A stretch of 64,000 bases of DNA, from assembly GCF_001889005.1 (NCBI RefSeq), contig NZ_CP018153.1, forward strand, positions 716,501-780,500, in the 5' to 3' direction. The stretch comes from Christiangramia salexigens (GTDB taxonomy: Bacteria; Bacteroidota; Bacteroidia; Flavobacteriales; Flavobacteriaceae). Position numbers and translations under genes: made by a program. Positions within the stretch are counted from its first letter, which is position 1, and each line of letters starts with the position of its first letter. The notes below the pieces were generated by a model. That model saw nothing but the letters and a program-made list of their open reading frames with translations. It was not told the origin of the DNA and did no database searches. Shown here piece after piece: positions 17,312 through 26,492 of the stretch.

Positions 17312-18862
17312 TTATTTTGGGTTTAGGACTACAAACGGGATTACAACCTCTTCAAGAGATATTCCACCGTGCTGGTAAGTATTTCGATAATAGCTTACAT
17401 AGTGGTTATAATTATTGGGATAGGCGAAAAAGAAATCCTCTTTCGCAAATATGTACGAGCTACTCATATTGAGAGTGGGCAGATATATAGATTTAGGTTC
17501 CTCGATAGCAAATACCTCTTTCTTTTCGTATGTAAGACTCTTTCCTGTCTTATATCTTAAATTGAGACTAGTATTCTTGTCTCCAATCACTTTAGAAGGG
17601 TTCTTTACATTTATAGTTCCATGATCTGTAGTAATTATCAATTTGAAGCCAGATTGTTGTGCCTTCTGAATGATCTCAAGTAAAGGGGAGTTCTTAAACC
17701 AGCTTTGAGTAAGACTTCTATAAGACTTATCATTCGAGGCCAGTTCCTTTATCACCTCCATTTCGGTCTTGGAGTGTGAGAGCATATCCACAAAATTATA
17801 GACCACAACAGTTAAATCGTTAGACTTTTGAGTCTTGAAGTTATCTACTAGCTTTTTACCGGCTTTTAAACTGCTGATCTTGTGGTATTCAAATTTTAAA
17901 TTTTTCCCTAAGCGTTTAAGTTGCTCTCTTAGAAACTCTGCTTCAAATAAATTTTTTCCGCCTTCTTCAGTGTCATTCTTCCAGTATTTGGGGAATAACT
18001 TCTCCATTTCACTTGGCATCAAGCCGGAAAAGATAGCATTCCTGGCATACTGTGTTGCGGTTGGAAGTATACTATAATAAGGTGTCTCTTTTTCCTTTTT
18101 ATAATAGGTATTAATAATAGGCTCTAAAGATTTCCATTGGTCGTAGCGCAAGTTGTCTACCACGATCATCAAGGTGGGCTGGTCATCTTTAAGTTCAGGA
18201 ATTACCTTTTTCTTAAACAGAGTGTGAGACATTACCGGGGCATCTCCATCTTTTTGGAACCAACTCTCGTAATTTTTGGATATGAATTTAAAGAATTGAT
18301 TATTGGCTTCGAGTTTCTGGGACTCCAGAATTTCAAACATGCCAGAATCCTCAATATCTTCAAGCTGAATTTCCCAGTACACTAATTTTTGATATAATTC
18401 GGCCCATTCTTCCCAGGAATTTACCTGAGACATTTCCATTGCAATTTTCCTGAATTCCTGCTGATAATTAGAGGTTGTTTTTTCAGATATAAGCCGGCTA
18501 TGGTCAAGATTCTTTTTTATACTTAAAAGGATCTGATTCGGATTTACCGGTTTGATCAAATAATCTGCTATTTTAGAGCCAATGGCCTCTTCCATGATAT
18601 ATTCTTCTTCACTCTTTGTGATCATTACGATTGGAAGGGTCTCTCGCTTTTCTTTAATTTCGGTGAGCGTTTCTAAACCGGTTAGTCCCGGCATGTTTTC
18701 ATCCAGAAATACGATATCAAAATTTTCATCTTCAATTCGCTCTAATGCCTCGGTTCCGCTTTTACAAGTTTCAACTTTATAATTGCGGGATTCTAGAAAA
18801 ATAATATGTGGTTTAAGCAAATCAATTTCATCATCTACCCATAAAATCTTGATATTATTCAT
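17312..18862 (-). CDS. porX: PorX, response regulator with PglZ domain (type IX secretion)
   Basis: This 516-residue protein has an N-terminal receiver domain, with acidic pair Asp10/Asp11, phosphoacceptor Asp54 in FLDENMPG and Lys in DYLIKPVNP. A linker and an alkaline-phosphatase-fold PglZ domain follow, with metal and nucleophile regions MIVVDNLRYDQW, LPTATQYARNAIFSG and IITTDHGTINV. This architecture and length are those of PorX, which with the kinase PorY controls type IX secretion genes in Bacteroidetes. PorY and the T9SS genes are not in this window. It is divergent from the HD gene with a 38-bp gap. Confidence 0.93.
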   Translation of the reverse strand: MNNIKILWVDDEIDLLKPHIIFLESRNYKVETCKSGTEALERIEDENFDIVFLDENMPGLTGLETLTEIKEKRETLPIVMITKSEEEYIMEEAIGSKIADYLIKPVNPNQILLSIKKNLDHSRLISEKTTSNYQQEFRKIAMEMSQVNSWEEWAELYQKLVYWEIQLEDIEDSGMFEILESQKLEANNQFFKFISKNYESWFQKDGDAPVMSHTLFKKKVIPELKDDQPTLMIVVDNLRYDQWKSLEPIINTYYKKEKETPYYSILPTATQYARNAIFSGLMPSEMEKLFPKYWKNDTEEGGKNLFEAEFLREQLKRLGKNLKFEYHKISSLKAGKKLVDNFKTQKSNDLTVVVYNFVDMLSHSKTEMEVIKELASNDKSYRSLTQSWFKNSPLLEIIQKAQQSGFKLIITTDHGTINVKNPSKVIGDKNTSLNLRYKTGKSLTYEKKEVFAIEEPKSIYLPTLNMSSSYIFAKEDFFFAYPNNYNHYVSYYRNTYQHGGISLEEVVIPFVVLNPK

Positions 18863-18867
18863 ATATG

Positions 18868-18875
18868 TATCTTTG
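18868..18875 (+). promoter_or_regulatory. Minus-7 element for the HD phosphohydrolase gene
   Basis: TATCTTTG matches TAnnTTTG. It places transcription start near 18882, about 19 bases before the TTG start at 18901, and so supports that start. Confidence 0.5.
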
Positions 18876-18900
18876 TTTCAAATTTTAGATAAAATATAGC

Positions 18901-20130
18901 TTGGCGTCACAAACTAAACTCAAAATATTAAACGATCCAATTTACGGTTTTATTACCATCCCGAATGATAGGATCTTTCGCATAATTGAACATCCGTACT
19001 TTCAAAGATTGCGCCGAATTTCACAGATGGGGCTTTCCTATCTAGTATATCCCGGTGCTCATCATACCAGATTTCATCATGCTCTGGGATGTGTGCATTT
19101 AATGCAAAAGGCTGTGAGAGTCCTAAGGTATAAAGGAGTAGAGATCTCAAAAAAAGAAGAAGAAGCCTTGCTTATTGCGATCCTAATGCATGATATTGGT
19201 CATGGCCCATTTAGTCATGCTATGGAACACAGCCTTGTGGAAGGTGTGGATCATGAGTGTATTTCGCTCCTTTTTATGGAAGAAATGAATAAGAACTTTA
19301 ACCAAAGTTTAACGCTTGCGATCAAGATCTTTAAGGGTTCTTACGAAAGAAAGTTCATGAATCAGCTTATTTCAAGTCAGATGGATATGGATCGCCTGGA
19401 TTATTTAAAGCGCGATAGTTTTTATACCGGGGCGGTTGAAGGGAATATTAATAGTGAACGATTAATAACCATGCTAAATGTGGTTAATGATGAACTGGTC
19501 ATTGAAGAAAAAGGAATTTATTCAGTTGAAAAATTCCTGATTGGGCGTAGATTAATGTATTGGCAAGTTTACCTGCACAAAACAAGCCTGGTTGCCGAAC
19601 AGCTTTTAATTCGTGTACTTAAACGCGCTAAAGAATTGATTGGGAACGGAGAGAAATTGCATGCTAGCAGTGCATTGCTTTATTTTCTCGAAAATAAAAT
19701 TACCCGGGAAAACTTTAGTAATGAAACCCTGGAGACTTTTTCCAGACTGGATGATAATGATGTGATTTCAGCTATGAAAGAATGGATGTATTCAGATGAT
19801 TTTGTGCTTAGCCATTTGTGCAAGATGATCATCAACCGGGATCTGCTAAAGGTGAAGATCAAAAAGAAGAAACCTTCTGAAGATAAGTTGAAAAAACGTT
19901 CTATTGCGCTTCAGAATAAATATAATATATCTGAAAAGGAGGCCTCATACTTTGTATTTGATGGTGAAATCGCTAACCTTGCCTACAAGCGTGAAAAAGA
20001 TAATATCAATATTCTACATAAGAATGGGAAGATCAATGATGTAGTTAAGGTATCAGATCAATTCAATTTAAAAGCGCTTACAAATACGGTAACCAAATAC
20101 TATATGTGTTATCCTAAAGTTAAAGATTAA
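18901..20130 (+). CDS. HD-domain phosphohydrolase (dNTPase-like)
   Basis: This 409-residue protein starts with TTG; a TAG lies in frame just upstream and no early ATG exists. The family opening (KILNDPIYGFITIP) begins at residue 8, as expected. The metal-binding HD motif is present: HTRFHHALG with His59/His60, then LMHDIGHGPFSHAMEH with His97 and Asp98, and QMDMDRLDYLKRD further on. Such proteins are related to SAMHD1 and to bacterial dNTP triphosphohydrolases. The gene precedes lpxD by 24 bp, so it may be the first gene of the lpx operon. The nucleotide substrate is an inference. Confidence 0.82.
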   Translation: MASQTKLKILNDPIYGFITIPNDRIFRIIEHPYFQRLRRISQMGLSYLVYPGAHHTRFHHALGCVHLMQKAVRVLRYKGVEISKKEEEALLIAILMHDIGHGPFSHAMEHSLVEGVDHECISLLFMEEMNKNFNQSLTLAIKIFKGSYERKFMNQLISSQMDMDRLDYLKRDSFYTGAVEGNINSERLITMLNVVNDELVIEEKGIYSVEKFLIGRRLMYWQVYLHKTSLVAEQLLIRVLKRAKELIGNGEKLHASSALLYFLENKITRENFSNETLETFSRLDDNDVISAMKEWMYSDDFVLSHLCKMIINRDLLKVKIKKKKPSEDKLKKRSIALQNKYNISEKEASYFVFDGEIANLAYKREKDNINILHKNGKINDVVKVSDQFNLKALTNTVTKYYMCYPKVKD

Positions 20131-20141
20131 AGCATTTTTTT

Positions 20142-20149
20142 TACTTTTG
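20142..20149 (+). promoter_or_regulatory. Possible internal promoter directly before lpxD
   Basis: TACTTTTG (TAnnTTTG) ends 5 bases before the lpxD ATG. A transcript from here would be leaderless or nearly so. No minus-33 box is clear. Confidence 0.4.
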
Positions 20150-20154
20150 CCAGA

Positions 20155-21180
20155 ATGAAGTTCACAGCAGCGCAAATAGCCGAAATATTAGAAGGTAAGG
20201 TAGTAGGTAATCCTGAGGAGGAAGTATCAGAACTTGCCAAAATAGAGGAGGGCTCTAAAGGTTCGCTTACATTTTTAAGCAATCCAAAATATACCTCTTT
20301 TCTTTATACCACAAACGCATCGGTAACAATTATAGATGAAGAGTTTGAATTGGATCAGAAGGTAAGTACCACTTTGATCAAGGTTAAAGATGCATATAAG
20401 GCATTCTCTACTTTACTGGAATATTACAATCAGGTTAAGTTGAATAAATCTGGTATTGAACAGCCTAATCATATATCAAAATCTGCAGAATATCAGGATG
20501 ACCTTTATTTAGGGGCATTCTCATATTTAGGAGATAATGTGAAGCTAGGAAAGAATGTAAAAATTTACCCTAACGTTTATATCGGCGATAATGTAAAAAT
20601 TGGAGATAATGTTACCGTATTTGCGGGTGTGAAGATCTATTCTGAAAGCCTGATAGGAAATAACTGTACCATTCATAGTGGAGTTGTAATTGGGGCAGAC
20701 GGTTTTGGATTTAGTCCAGATGACTCCGGAAAATATGCGAAAGTACCACAGATAGGCAATGTTATTATTGAAGATCATGTAGATATTGGAGCTTCAACTA
20801 CCATAGACAGGGCAACTCTAGGTTCGACGATAATCAGAACCGGAGTGAAGCTTGATAATCATATTCAGATCGCGCATAACGTGGAGATTGGTGAGCATAC
20901 TGCAATCGCAGCTCAAACTGGTATTGCAGGTTCTACGAAAATCGGTAAAAACTGTCTAATTGGAGGGCAGGTAGGTATTGCTGGTCACTTAACCATCGGA
21001 AACCGCGTTAAGATCCAGGCTCAGTCTGGAATTGGTCGTGACATTAAAGATGATGAGATGCTTCAGGGATCTCCTGCTATAGGTTATAGCAATTACAATA
21101 AATCATATATACATTTTAAAAACCTGCCAGAAACGATGAATAAAATACACCAACTGGAAAAAAAAATAAATAATGGCTAA
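20155..21180 (+). CDS. lpxD: UDP-3-O-acylglucosamine N-acyltransferase
   Basis: This 341-residue enzyme adds the second hydroxyacyl chain in lipid A synthesis, using acyl-ACP. It has a uridine-binding N-domain (LTFLSNPKY, residues 38-46) and a left-handed beta-helix of hexapeptide repeats (about residues 108-310). The catalytic His is in HIQIAHNVEIG (His241, matching E. coli His239). ADGFGFSP and DRATLGSTII are family hallmarks. Length is normal. It overlaps lpxC-fabZ by 8 bases, so the genes are translationally linked. Confidence 0.95.
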   Translation: MKFTAAQIAEILEGKVVGNPEEEVSELAKIEEGSKGSLTFLSNPKYTSFLYTTNASVTIIDEEFELDQKVSTTLIKVKDAYKAFSTLLEYYNQVKLNKSGIEQPNHISKSAEYQDDLYLGAFSYLGDNVKLGKNVKIYPNVYIGDNVKIGDNVTVFAGVKIYSESLIGNNCTIHSGVVIGADGFGFSPDDSGKYAKVPQIGNVIIEDHVDIGASTTIDRATLGSTIIRTGVKLDNHIQIAHNVEIGEHTAIAAQTGIAGSTKIGKNCLIGGQVGIAGHLTIGNRVKIQAQSGIGRDIKDDEMLQGSPAIGYSNYNKSYIHFKNLPETMNKIHQLEKKINNG

Positions 21181-22573
21181 TATAGTTTCAAAACAAAAGA
21201 CCATTCAGGAAGAAGTTTCCCTGGAAGGAGTTGGCCTGCATACCGGTGCCGAAGTTAAATTGACTTTTAAACCTGCACCCGAAAATACAGGTTATGTATT
21301 TAGAAGAGTGGATCTTGAAGGTTCACCGGAGGTTGAAGCAGATGTAAGTTATGTTGTAAATACAAAAAGAGGTACCAACCTTGAAAAAAATGGAGTGATG
21401 ATCCAAACTTCAGAGCACGTATTGGCTGCTTGTGTCGGTTTGGAAATAGACAACCTATATATAGAATTAAACGCTTCAGAACCCCCAATTATGGACGGTT
21501 CTTCCAAGTTCTTTGTGGAAGCTTTGGAAAAAGCTGGTTCTGTTGAGCAGGAGGCAGATAAAGATGAGTTTGTTATTACAGACATTATCTGTTACCGTGA
21601 CCCTGAAACCGGAAGTGAAATAATCGCAATGCCTTCTGATGAGTATCAGATCACTACAATGGTGGATTTTGGAACCAAGGTTCTTGGGACACAAAATGCA
21701 TCTATAGAAACCCTTTCAGAATTTAAGACTGAAATTGCAGATTCCAGAACTTTCAGCTTTTTACATGAACTTGAGGCATTATTAGAACACGGTCTTATTA
21801 AAGGCGGTGATCTGAATAACGCAATCGTGTATGTTGACAAAGAGATCAACGAAGACACTATGAAAAAGTTGCGAGTGGCATTTAACCGTGATGAAATTTC
21901 GGTGAAGCCCAATGGAATTCTGGATAACCTGAACCTGCACCATCCAAATGAGGCCGCAAGACATAAACTTCTTGACGTACTTGGTGATTTAGCACTGGTT
22001 GGAACCCGAATTAGAGGAAAGATCATTGCAAATAAGCCGGGGCATTTTGTAAACACAGAATTTGCCAAGAAACTTTCAAAAATTATAAAAGCTGAAAAAA
22101 GGAATAATGTACCTAAGATAGATCTTTCACAGCCGCCATTGATGGATGTGAATGATATCATGGATACTTTACCCCACAGATCTCCGTTCCTATTAGTGGA
22201 TAAGATCTACGAATTAACCGAAACTCATGTGATAGGAATGAAGAATGTGACTATGAACGAACCTTTCTTCGTAGGGCACTTTCCAGGGAAACCGGTTATG
22301 CCGGGTGTTCTTCAGGTTGAAGCTATGGCTCAGACCGGGGGGATTCTAGCTCTTAAATCGGTGCCAGATCCTGAGAACTACCTTACTTATTTCATGAAAA
22401 TTGATAATGTAAGATTCAAACAACAAGTAGTTCCGGGGGATACTCTGGTATTTAAACTGGAGTTATTAGCTCCAATACGCCGTGGTATCTGCCAAATGCA
22501 GGGCTACGCGTATGTAAATGGCAAACTTGCCACAGAAGCCATTCTTATGGCACAAATCGTAAAATCAAAATAA
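21173..22573 (+). CDS. lpxC-fabZ: Bifunctional LpxC deacetylase / FabZ dehydratase fusion
   Basis: This 466-residue fusion joins two enzymes that compete for hydroxyacyl-ACP. The LpxC part (residues 1 to about 305) has zinc ligands in SEHVLAA (His82) and in the region HHPNEAARHKLLDVLGD. The FabZ part (from about residue 323) has PHRSPFLLVDKI, the catalytic His in GHFPGKPVMPG and the Glu in VEAMAQTGG. This fusion is standard in Bacteroidetes and balances lipid A synthesis against fatty acid elongation. It sits between lpxD and lpxA. Confidence 0.95.
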   Translation: MANIVSKQKTIQEEVSLEGVGLHTGAEVKLTFKPAPENTGYVFRRVDLEGSPEVEADVSYVVNTKRGTNLEKNGVMIQTSEHVLAACVGLEIDNLYIELNASEPPIMDGSSKFFVEALEKAGSVEQEADKDEFVITDIICYRDPETGSEIIAMPSDEYQITTMVDFGTKVLGTQNASIETLSEFKTEIADSRTFSFLHELEALLEHGLIKGGDLNNAIVYVDKEINEDTMKKLRVAFNRDEISVKPNGILDNLNLHHPNEAARHKLLDVLGDLALVGTRIRGKIIANKPGHFVNTEFAKKLSKIIKAEKRNNVPKIDLSQPPLMDVNDIMDTLPHRSPFLLVDKIYELTETHVIGMKNVTMNEPFFVGHFPGKPVMPGVLQVEAMAQTGGILALKSVPDPENYLTYFMKIDNVRFKQQVVPGDTLVFKLELLAPIRRGICQMQGYAYVNGKLATEAILMAQIVKSK

Positions 22574-22578
22574 GAGAT

Positions 22579-23364
22579 ATGAACCAACCTTTAGCATATG
22601 TGCATCCGGGGGCAAAGATCGCAAAGAATGTAGTGATCGAGCCTTTCGCCACGATACATAATAATGTCGTGATCGGCGAAGGTACCTGGATTGGTTCCAA
22701 TGTGACTATAATGGAAGGAGCCCGCATCGGTAAGAATTGTAGTATTTTTCCCGGCGCTGTAATATCGGCTGTTCCACAGGATAAGAAATTTAATGATGAA
22801 GATACTCTTACTGTAATAGGGGATAATACCACTATTAGAGAATGTGTGACCATCAACAGAGGTACCACAGACAGAATGAAAACTGTAGTTGGAAACAACT
22901 GCTGGATCATGGCATATTGCCATATCGCCCATGATTGTATAGTGGGAGATAACTGTATCTTTTCCAATAACAGTACCCTGGCAGGACATATTAATGTTGG
23001 TGAGCATGTTATCCTTGCGGGGATGGCAGCGATACAGCAATTCTGCAGTATTGGAAAGCATGCTTTCGTAACCGGAGGTTCTTTGGTTAGAAAGGATGTT
23101 CCTCCGTTTGTAAAAGCCGGACGTGAGCCTTTGAGCTATGTTGGGATCAACTCCATTGGATTGCGAAGAAGAGGCTTTACAACTGAAAAAATAAGAGAGA
23201 TACAGGATATATACAGAATCCTTTATCAGAAAAATTATAATAACTCTCAGGCAGTTGCTATTATCGAAGCAGAAATGCAGGCCACTGCTGAAAGGGATGA
23301 AATATTAGAATTTATTAAAAACTCACAGAGAGGTATCATGAAAGGATACTTCAGCTCAAATTAA
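22579..23364 (+). CDS. lpxA: UDP-N-acetylglucosamine acyltransferase
   Basis: This 261-residue enzyme performs the first acylation of UDP-GlcNAc in lipid A synthesis. It starts directly with hexapeptide repeats (AYVHPGAKIAKNVVIEPF). The catalytic base is in CHIAHDC (His118, matching E. coli His125), and a C-terminal helical domain includes PLSYVGINSIGLRRRG. Length is normal. It lies 5 bp after lpxC-fabZ and 9 bp before efp. Confidence 0.95.
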   Translation: MNQPLAYVHPGAKIAKNVVIEPFATIHNNVVIGEGTWIGSNVTIMEGARIGKNCSIFPGAVISAVPQDKKFNDEDTLTVIGDNTTIRECVTINRGTTDRMKTVVGNNCWIMAYCHIAHDCIVGDNCIFSNNSTLAGHINVGEHVILAGMAAIQQFCSIGKHAFVTGGSLVRKDVPPFVKAGREPLSYVGINSIGLRRRGFTTEKIREIQDIYRILYQKNYNNSQAVAIIEAEMQATAERDEILEFIKNSQRGIMKGYFSSN

Positions 23365-23373
23365 AATTATAAA

Positions 23374-23940
23374 ATGGCTACAACCAGCGATATTAGAAAC
23401 GGACTTTGTATTAGATATAATCACGATATATATAAAATCGTAGAATTTTTACATGTTAAGCCGGGTAAAGGTCCTGCATTTGTTAGAACAAAATTGAAAA
23501 GTGTTACAACAGGAAAGGTACTTGAAAATACTTTTTCTGCAGGTCATAAGATTGATGATATTAGAGTGGAAACTCATAAATACCAGTTTCTTTATGAAGA
23601 TGGAGAGTTTTTCCATTTTATGAATGTTGAAGATTACACTCAGATAAGATTAACGGAGAACGCTTTGGACATGCCGAAGCTTTTAAAAGAAGGTGAAGTT
23701 GTAACCATCCTTATCAATACAGAGGATAGTATGCCTCTTTCTGTTGAAATGCCTGCTAGTGTAATTCTTGAGGTTACGCATACCGAGCCTGGGGTGAAAG
23801 GTAATACAGCTACGAATGCTACTAAACCTGCCACTGTAGAAACCGGCTTTGAAGTTAATGTGCCTCTTTTCATTAATGAAGGAGATAAGATCAAGATCGA
23901 GACAGAAAAAGGAACGTATAAGGAAAGAATAAAAGAATAG
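23374..23940 (+). CDS. efp: Translation elongation factor P
   Basis: This 188-residue protein relieves ribosome stalling at polyproline. Domain I carries the loop KPGKGPAFVRT, where Lys32 would reach the peptidyl-transferase centre and may be modified. The C-terminus has the OB-fold signature (VNVPLFINEGDKIKIET). Length matches the family. It sits within the lipid A cluster, 9 bp behind lpxA, a pairing I recall as common in Bacteroidetes. Confidence 0.95.
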   Translation: MATTSDIRNGLCIRYNHDIYKIVEFLHVKPGKGPAFVRTKLKSVTTGKVLENTFSAGHKIDDIRVETHKYQFLYEDGEFFHFMNVEDYTQIRLTENALDMPKLLKEGEVVTILINTEDSMPLSVEMPASVILEVTHTEPGVKGNTATNATKPATVETGFEVNVPLFINEGDKIKIETEKGTYKERIKE

Positions 23941-23981
23941 ATTCAAATTCTTTTTTTTCTTTTACCAATTAAATTCAGCTA

Positions 23982-24911
23982 ATGAAATTTCCAGATACAT
24001 ATTCTCTTAAGAGTATTGCTTCTATTATTGATTGCAAATATATAGGGAGTGATGATTTTCCGGTGACGGGAATGAATGAGATCCACGTGGTGACTCCCGG
24101 AGATATTGTATTTGTAGACCACCCGAAATATTATGACAAGGCTTTAGAGTCGGCTGCAACTATCGTTCTTATAAATAAGGAGGTGGAATGTCCTGAAGGA
24201 AAAGCTCTGTTGATTTCAGATGATCCTTTCAGAGACTTTAATAAGCTCACAAAACATTTTAAACCTTTTCAGGCCTCCAATAAATCCATTGCAGAAAATG
24301 CTAAAATCGGCGAGGGAACAGTTATTCAACCTAACGTATTTTTAGGTAATAACGTTATTATAGGTGAGAATTGTCTTATCCATGCTAACGTAAGTATTGG
24401 TGATAATTGTGTTTTGGGCGATAATGTGATCGTACATAGTGGAACCGTATTGGGCGGTGATGCTTTTTATTATAAAAAACGAGCCGATGGTTTTGATAAA
24501 TTGCTTTCTGGAGGTAGAGTGGTTGTTGAAAATAATGTGGAGATAGGAGCAAATTGTACTATAGATCGTGGTGTAACCGGAGATACGATCCTTGGGGAGG
24601 GAAGTAAGCTGGATAATTTAATTCAGATAGGACATGATACCGTTGTGGGTAAAAAATGTTTAATTGCTTCTCAGGTAGGAATTGCCGGCTGTGTTGTTAT
24701 TGAAGATGATGTTACGATCTGGGGACAGGTTGGAATTAGAAGTGACATTACAATTGCGACAGGAACAGTGCTTATGGCTCAATGCGGAGTGTCAAAAGAT
24801 ACTACACCTCACACAACCTATTGGGGCACGCCTTTTGGGGAGGTGAGAACAAAACTTAAAGAATACGCGGCAATTAAAAGACTGCCGGAGATTGTAAAAA
24901 ATATAAAATAG
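23982..24911 (+). CDS. Second LpxD-like hexapeptide acyltransferase
   Basis: This 309-residue protein has an LpxD-type N-domain (GDIVFVDHPKYYDKAL) and a left-handed beta-helix with HSGTVLGGDAFYY, NCTIDRG and a catalytic-type His in LIQIGHDTVVG. It is about 30 residues shorter than the LpxD at 20155 and lacks its long C-terminal helix. The C-terminal text (TTYWGTPFGEVR) also differs. It may acylate a different UDP-sugar or be a second LpxD. It is co-directional with efp and 8 bp upstream of an NTF2-like gene. Confidence 0.8.
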   Translation: MKFPDTYSLKSIASIIDCKYIGSDDFPVTGMNEIHVVTPGDIVFVDHPKYYDKALESAATIVLINKEVECPEGKALLISDDPFRDFNKLTKHFKPFQASNKSIAENAKIGEGTVIQPNVFLGNNVIIGENCLIHANVSIGDNCVLGDNVIVHSGTVLGGDAFYYKKRADGFDKLLSGGRVVVENNVEIGANCTIDRGVTGDTILGEGSKLDNLIQIGHDTVVGKKCLIASQVGIAGCVVIEDDVTIWGQVGIRSDITIATGTVLMAQCGVSKDTTPHTTYWGTPFGEVRTKLKEYAAIKRLPEIVKNIK

Positions 24912-24919
24912 GATATATC

Positions 24920-25318
24920 ATGAGTAAAAAAGCGAGAGATATCGTTGAGAAATTTTATCAGTCCGAATTTTTTAAAGATGATACGACATTAAAAGACTTT
25001 CTTCACCCGGAAGTAGAGCTTTCCTGGTATGGAACAACGGGTTTCAGAAAATTAGACCTGGATGGTATTGCTGAAATCGGAAAACAACTGAACGATTCTT
25101 TTGATTCTTTACGTGTGGAAGTGGAAAAGGTGATTACGAAAAATGATGATGTTGCGATTCATTTCACTTATCATGTTAGAACTATAGAAAATCCTGATGA
25201 AGAAATGCCGTATGCTCATTTTATCGCCATATGGGAACTTAAGGAAGATAAACTTTGCAAAGGAGTTCAGATAAGTCAATTAGGGGAAGAGATCGAAAAG
25301 AGTCCCTGGGCTAAATAG
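24920..25318 (+). CDS. NTF2/SnoaL-like protein
   Basis: This 132-residue protein has the layout of the SnoaL-like domain: an N-terminal helix (ARDIVEKFYQSEFF), DFLHPEVELSWYG and HFIAIWELKEDKL, forming a cone-shaped alpha+beta barrel. Members include small enzymes and ligand-binding proteins, so no reaction can be assigned. It is 8 bp after the LpxD-like gene and ends the operon at a terminator. Confidence 0.7.
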   Translation: MSKKARDIVEKFYQSEFFKDDTTLKDFLHPEVELSWYGTTGFRKLDLDGIAEIGKQLNDSFDSLRVEVEKVITKNDDVAIHFTYHVRTIENPDEEMPYAHFIAIWELKEDKLCKGVQISQLGEEIEKSPWAK

Positions 25319-25332
25319 TATTGAAAAGCGAG

Positions 25333-25362
25333 CCCTCCAATTTGGAGGGTTTTTTATTTTTT
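25333..25362 (+). terminator. Rho-independent terminator of the lpx-efp operon
   Basis: CCCTCCAA pairs with TTGGAGGG and is followed by a long T-rich run. Confidence 0.85.
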
Positions 25363-25436
25363 TTATTCAACTAACTGAAAAGTCCTTAATTTCTCTAATA
25401 TTGGTGGTTAAAGCTTTAATAAACTTCCAAAAAGCT

Positions 25437-25467
25437 TTTAGGTTTTATTTTTAAAAACATACTTTTG
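25437..25467 (+). promoter_or_regulatory. sucD promoter
   Basis: TTTA (25437-25440), a 19-base spacer and TACTTTTG (25460-25467) match the Bacteroidetes promoter pattern in 11 of 12 positions. The ATG lies 24 bases downstream. Confidence 0.6.
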
Positions 25468-25491
25468 TAATCCAAAATTCAAAGAACACTT

Positions 25492-26367
25492 ATGAGCGTT
25501 TTAGTCAATAAAAATTCTAAAGTAATCGTGCAGGGTTTTACCGGAGGTGAAGGTACATTCCATGCCGAGCAAATGATAGAATATGGTACAAATGTAGTTG
25601 GAGGAGTTACTCCAGGTAAGGGTGGCCAAAAACACCTTAATAAACCGGTATTCAATACAGTATCTGATGCTGTAGCACAAACCGGAGCAGATGTATCTAT
25701 AATTTTTGTTCCACCGGCTTTCGCAGCCGATGCAATAATGGAAGCTGCAGATGCAGGTATTAAGGTGATTATTACTATTACCGAGGGTATTCCTGTTGCC
25801 GACATGGTGAAAGCTTCAGATTACATCAAGGACCGTGATTGCAGACTTATTGGACCTAACTGTCCAGGAGTAATCACACCGGGAGAAGCTAAGGTAGGAA
25901 TCATGCCAGGTTTTGTGTTTAAGAAAGGAAATGTAGGTATCGTTTCAAAATCTGGAACATTAACTTACGAAGCTGCAGATCAGGTTGTAAAACAAGGTCT
26001 TGGAATCACTACAGCAATAGGTATTGGTGGTGATCCAATTATTGGTACTACAACTAAGGAGGCTGTTGAACTGTTGATGAACGACGATGATACCGAGTGT
26101 ATCGTAATGATCGGTGAGATTGGTGGTCAGTTGGAAGCTGATGCCGCCAACTGGGTAAGAGAAAATGGTAATAAGAAGCCGGTTGTTGGATTCATTGCTG
26201 GTGAAACTGCTCCTGCAGGTCGTACAATGGGTCACGCTGGAGCTATTGTTGGTGGAAGTGAAGATACTGCTCAGGCTAAGAAGAAAATATTAAAGGAGAA
26301 TGGTATTCATGTAGTAGATTCTCCTGCAGAAATAGGATTAAAAGTTGCTGAAGTACTTAACGGCTAA
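25492..26367 (+). CDS. sucD: Succinyl-CoA synthetase subunit alpha
   Basis: This 291-residue protein is the CoA-binding and phosphorylated subunit of the TCA-cycle enzyme that makes ATP or GTP from succinyl-CoA. The CoA site is [28 protein letters not shown] is conserved, and the phosphohistidine is in [10 protein letters not shown] (His248). Length matches the family. The beta subunit gene sucC is not adjacent; terminators flank both sides, so it is expressed alone. Confidence 0.95.
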   Translation: MSVLVNKNSKVIVQGFTGGEGTFHAEQMIEYGTNVVGGVTPGKGGQKHLNKPVFNTVSDAVAQTGADVSIIFVPPAFAADAIMEAADAGIKVIITITEGIPVADMVKASDYIKDRDCRLIGPNCPGVITPGEAKVGIMPGFVFKKGNVGIVSKSGTLTYEAADQVVKQGLGITTAIGIGGDPIIGTTTKEAVELLMNDDDTECIVMIGEIGGQLEADAANWVRENGNKKPVVGFIAGETAPAGRTMGHAGAIVGGSEDTAQAKKKILKENGIHVVDSPAEIGLKVAEVLNG

Positions 26368-26387
26368 ATTTTAATTCCGCTTTTATA

Positions 26388-26434
26388 GATCCTTCTGTGA
26401 TATTCTGAATCGAATATTATAGAAGGATTTTTTA
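26388..26434 (+). terminator. sucD terminator
   Basis: ATCCTTCT with ATATTC pairs with GAATAT and AGAAGGAT, followed by TTTTTTA. Confidence 0.8.
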
Positions 26435-26456
26435 TTAGAGGCCTAACAGGTTTTGT

Positions 26457-26464
26457 TATATTTG
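26457..26464 (+). promoter_or_regulatory. Minus-7 element for fabG
   Basis: TATATTTG matches TAnnTTTG and lies 28 bases before the fabG ATG, directly after the sucD terminator. Confidence 0.55.
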
Positions 26465-26492
26465 AATGGACTATTAACCAAGATATTTTAAT

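Noticed and set aside
21646..22161. 171-codon minus-strand ORF
   Set aside because: It lies wholly antisense to lpxC-fabZ and shows no recognisable motif or promoter.
22545..23061. Two minus-strand ORFs of 140 and 156 codons
   Set aside because: Both are antisense to lpxA; the repeated hexapeptide codons keep other frames open.
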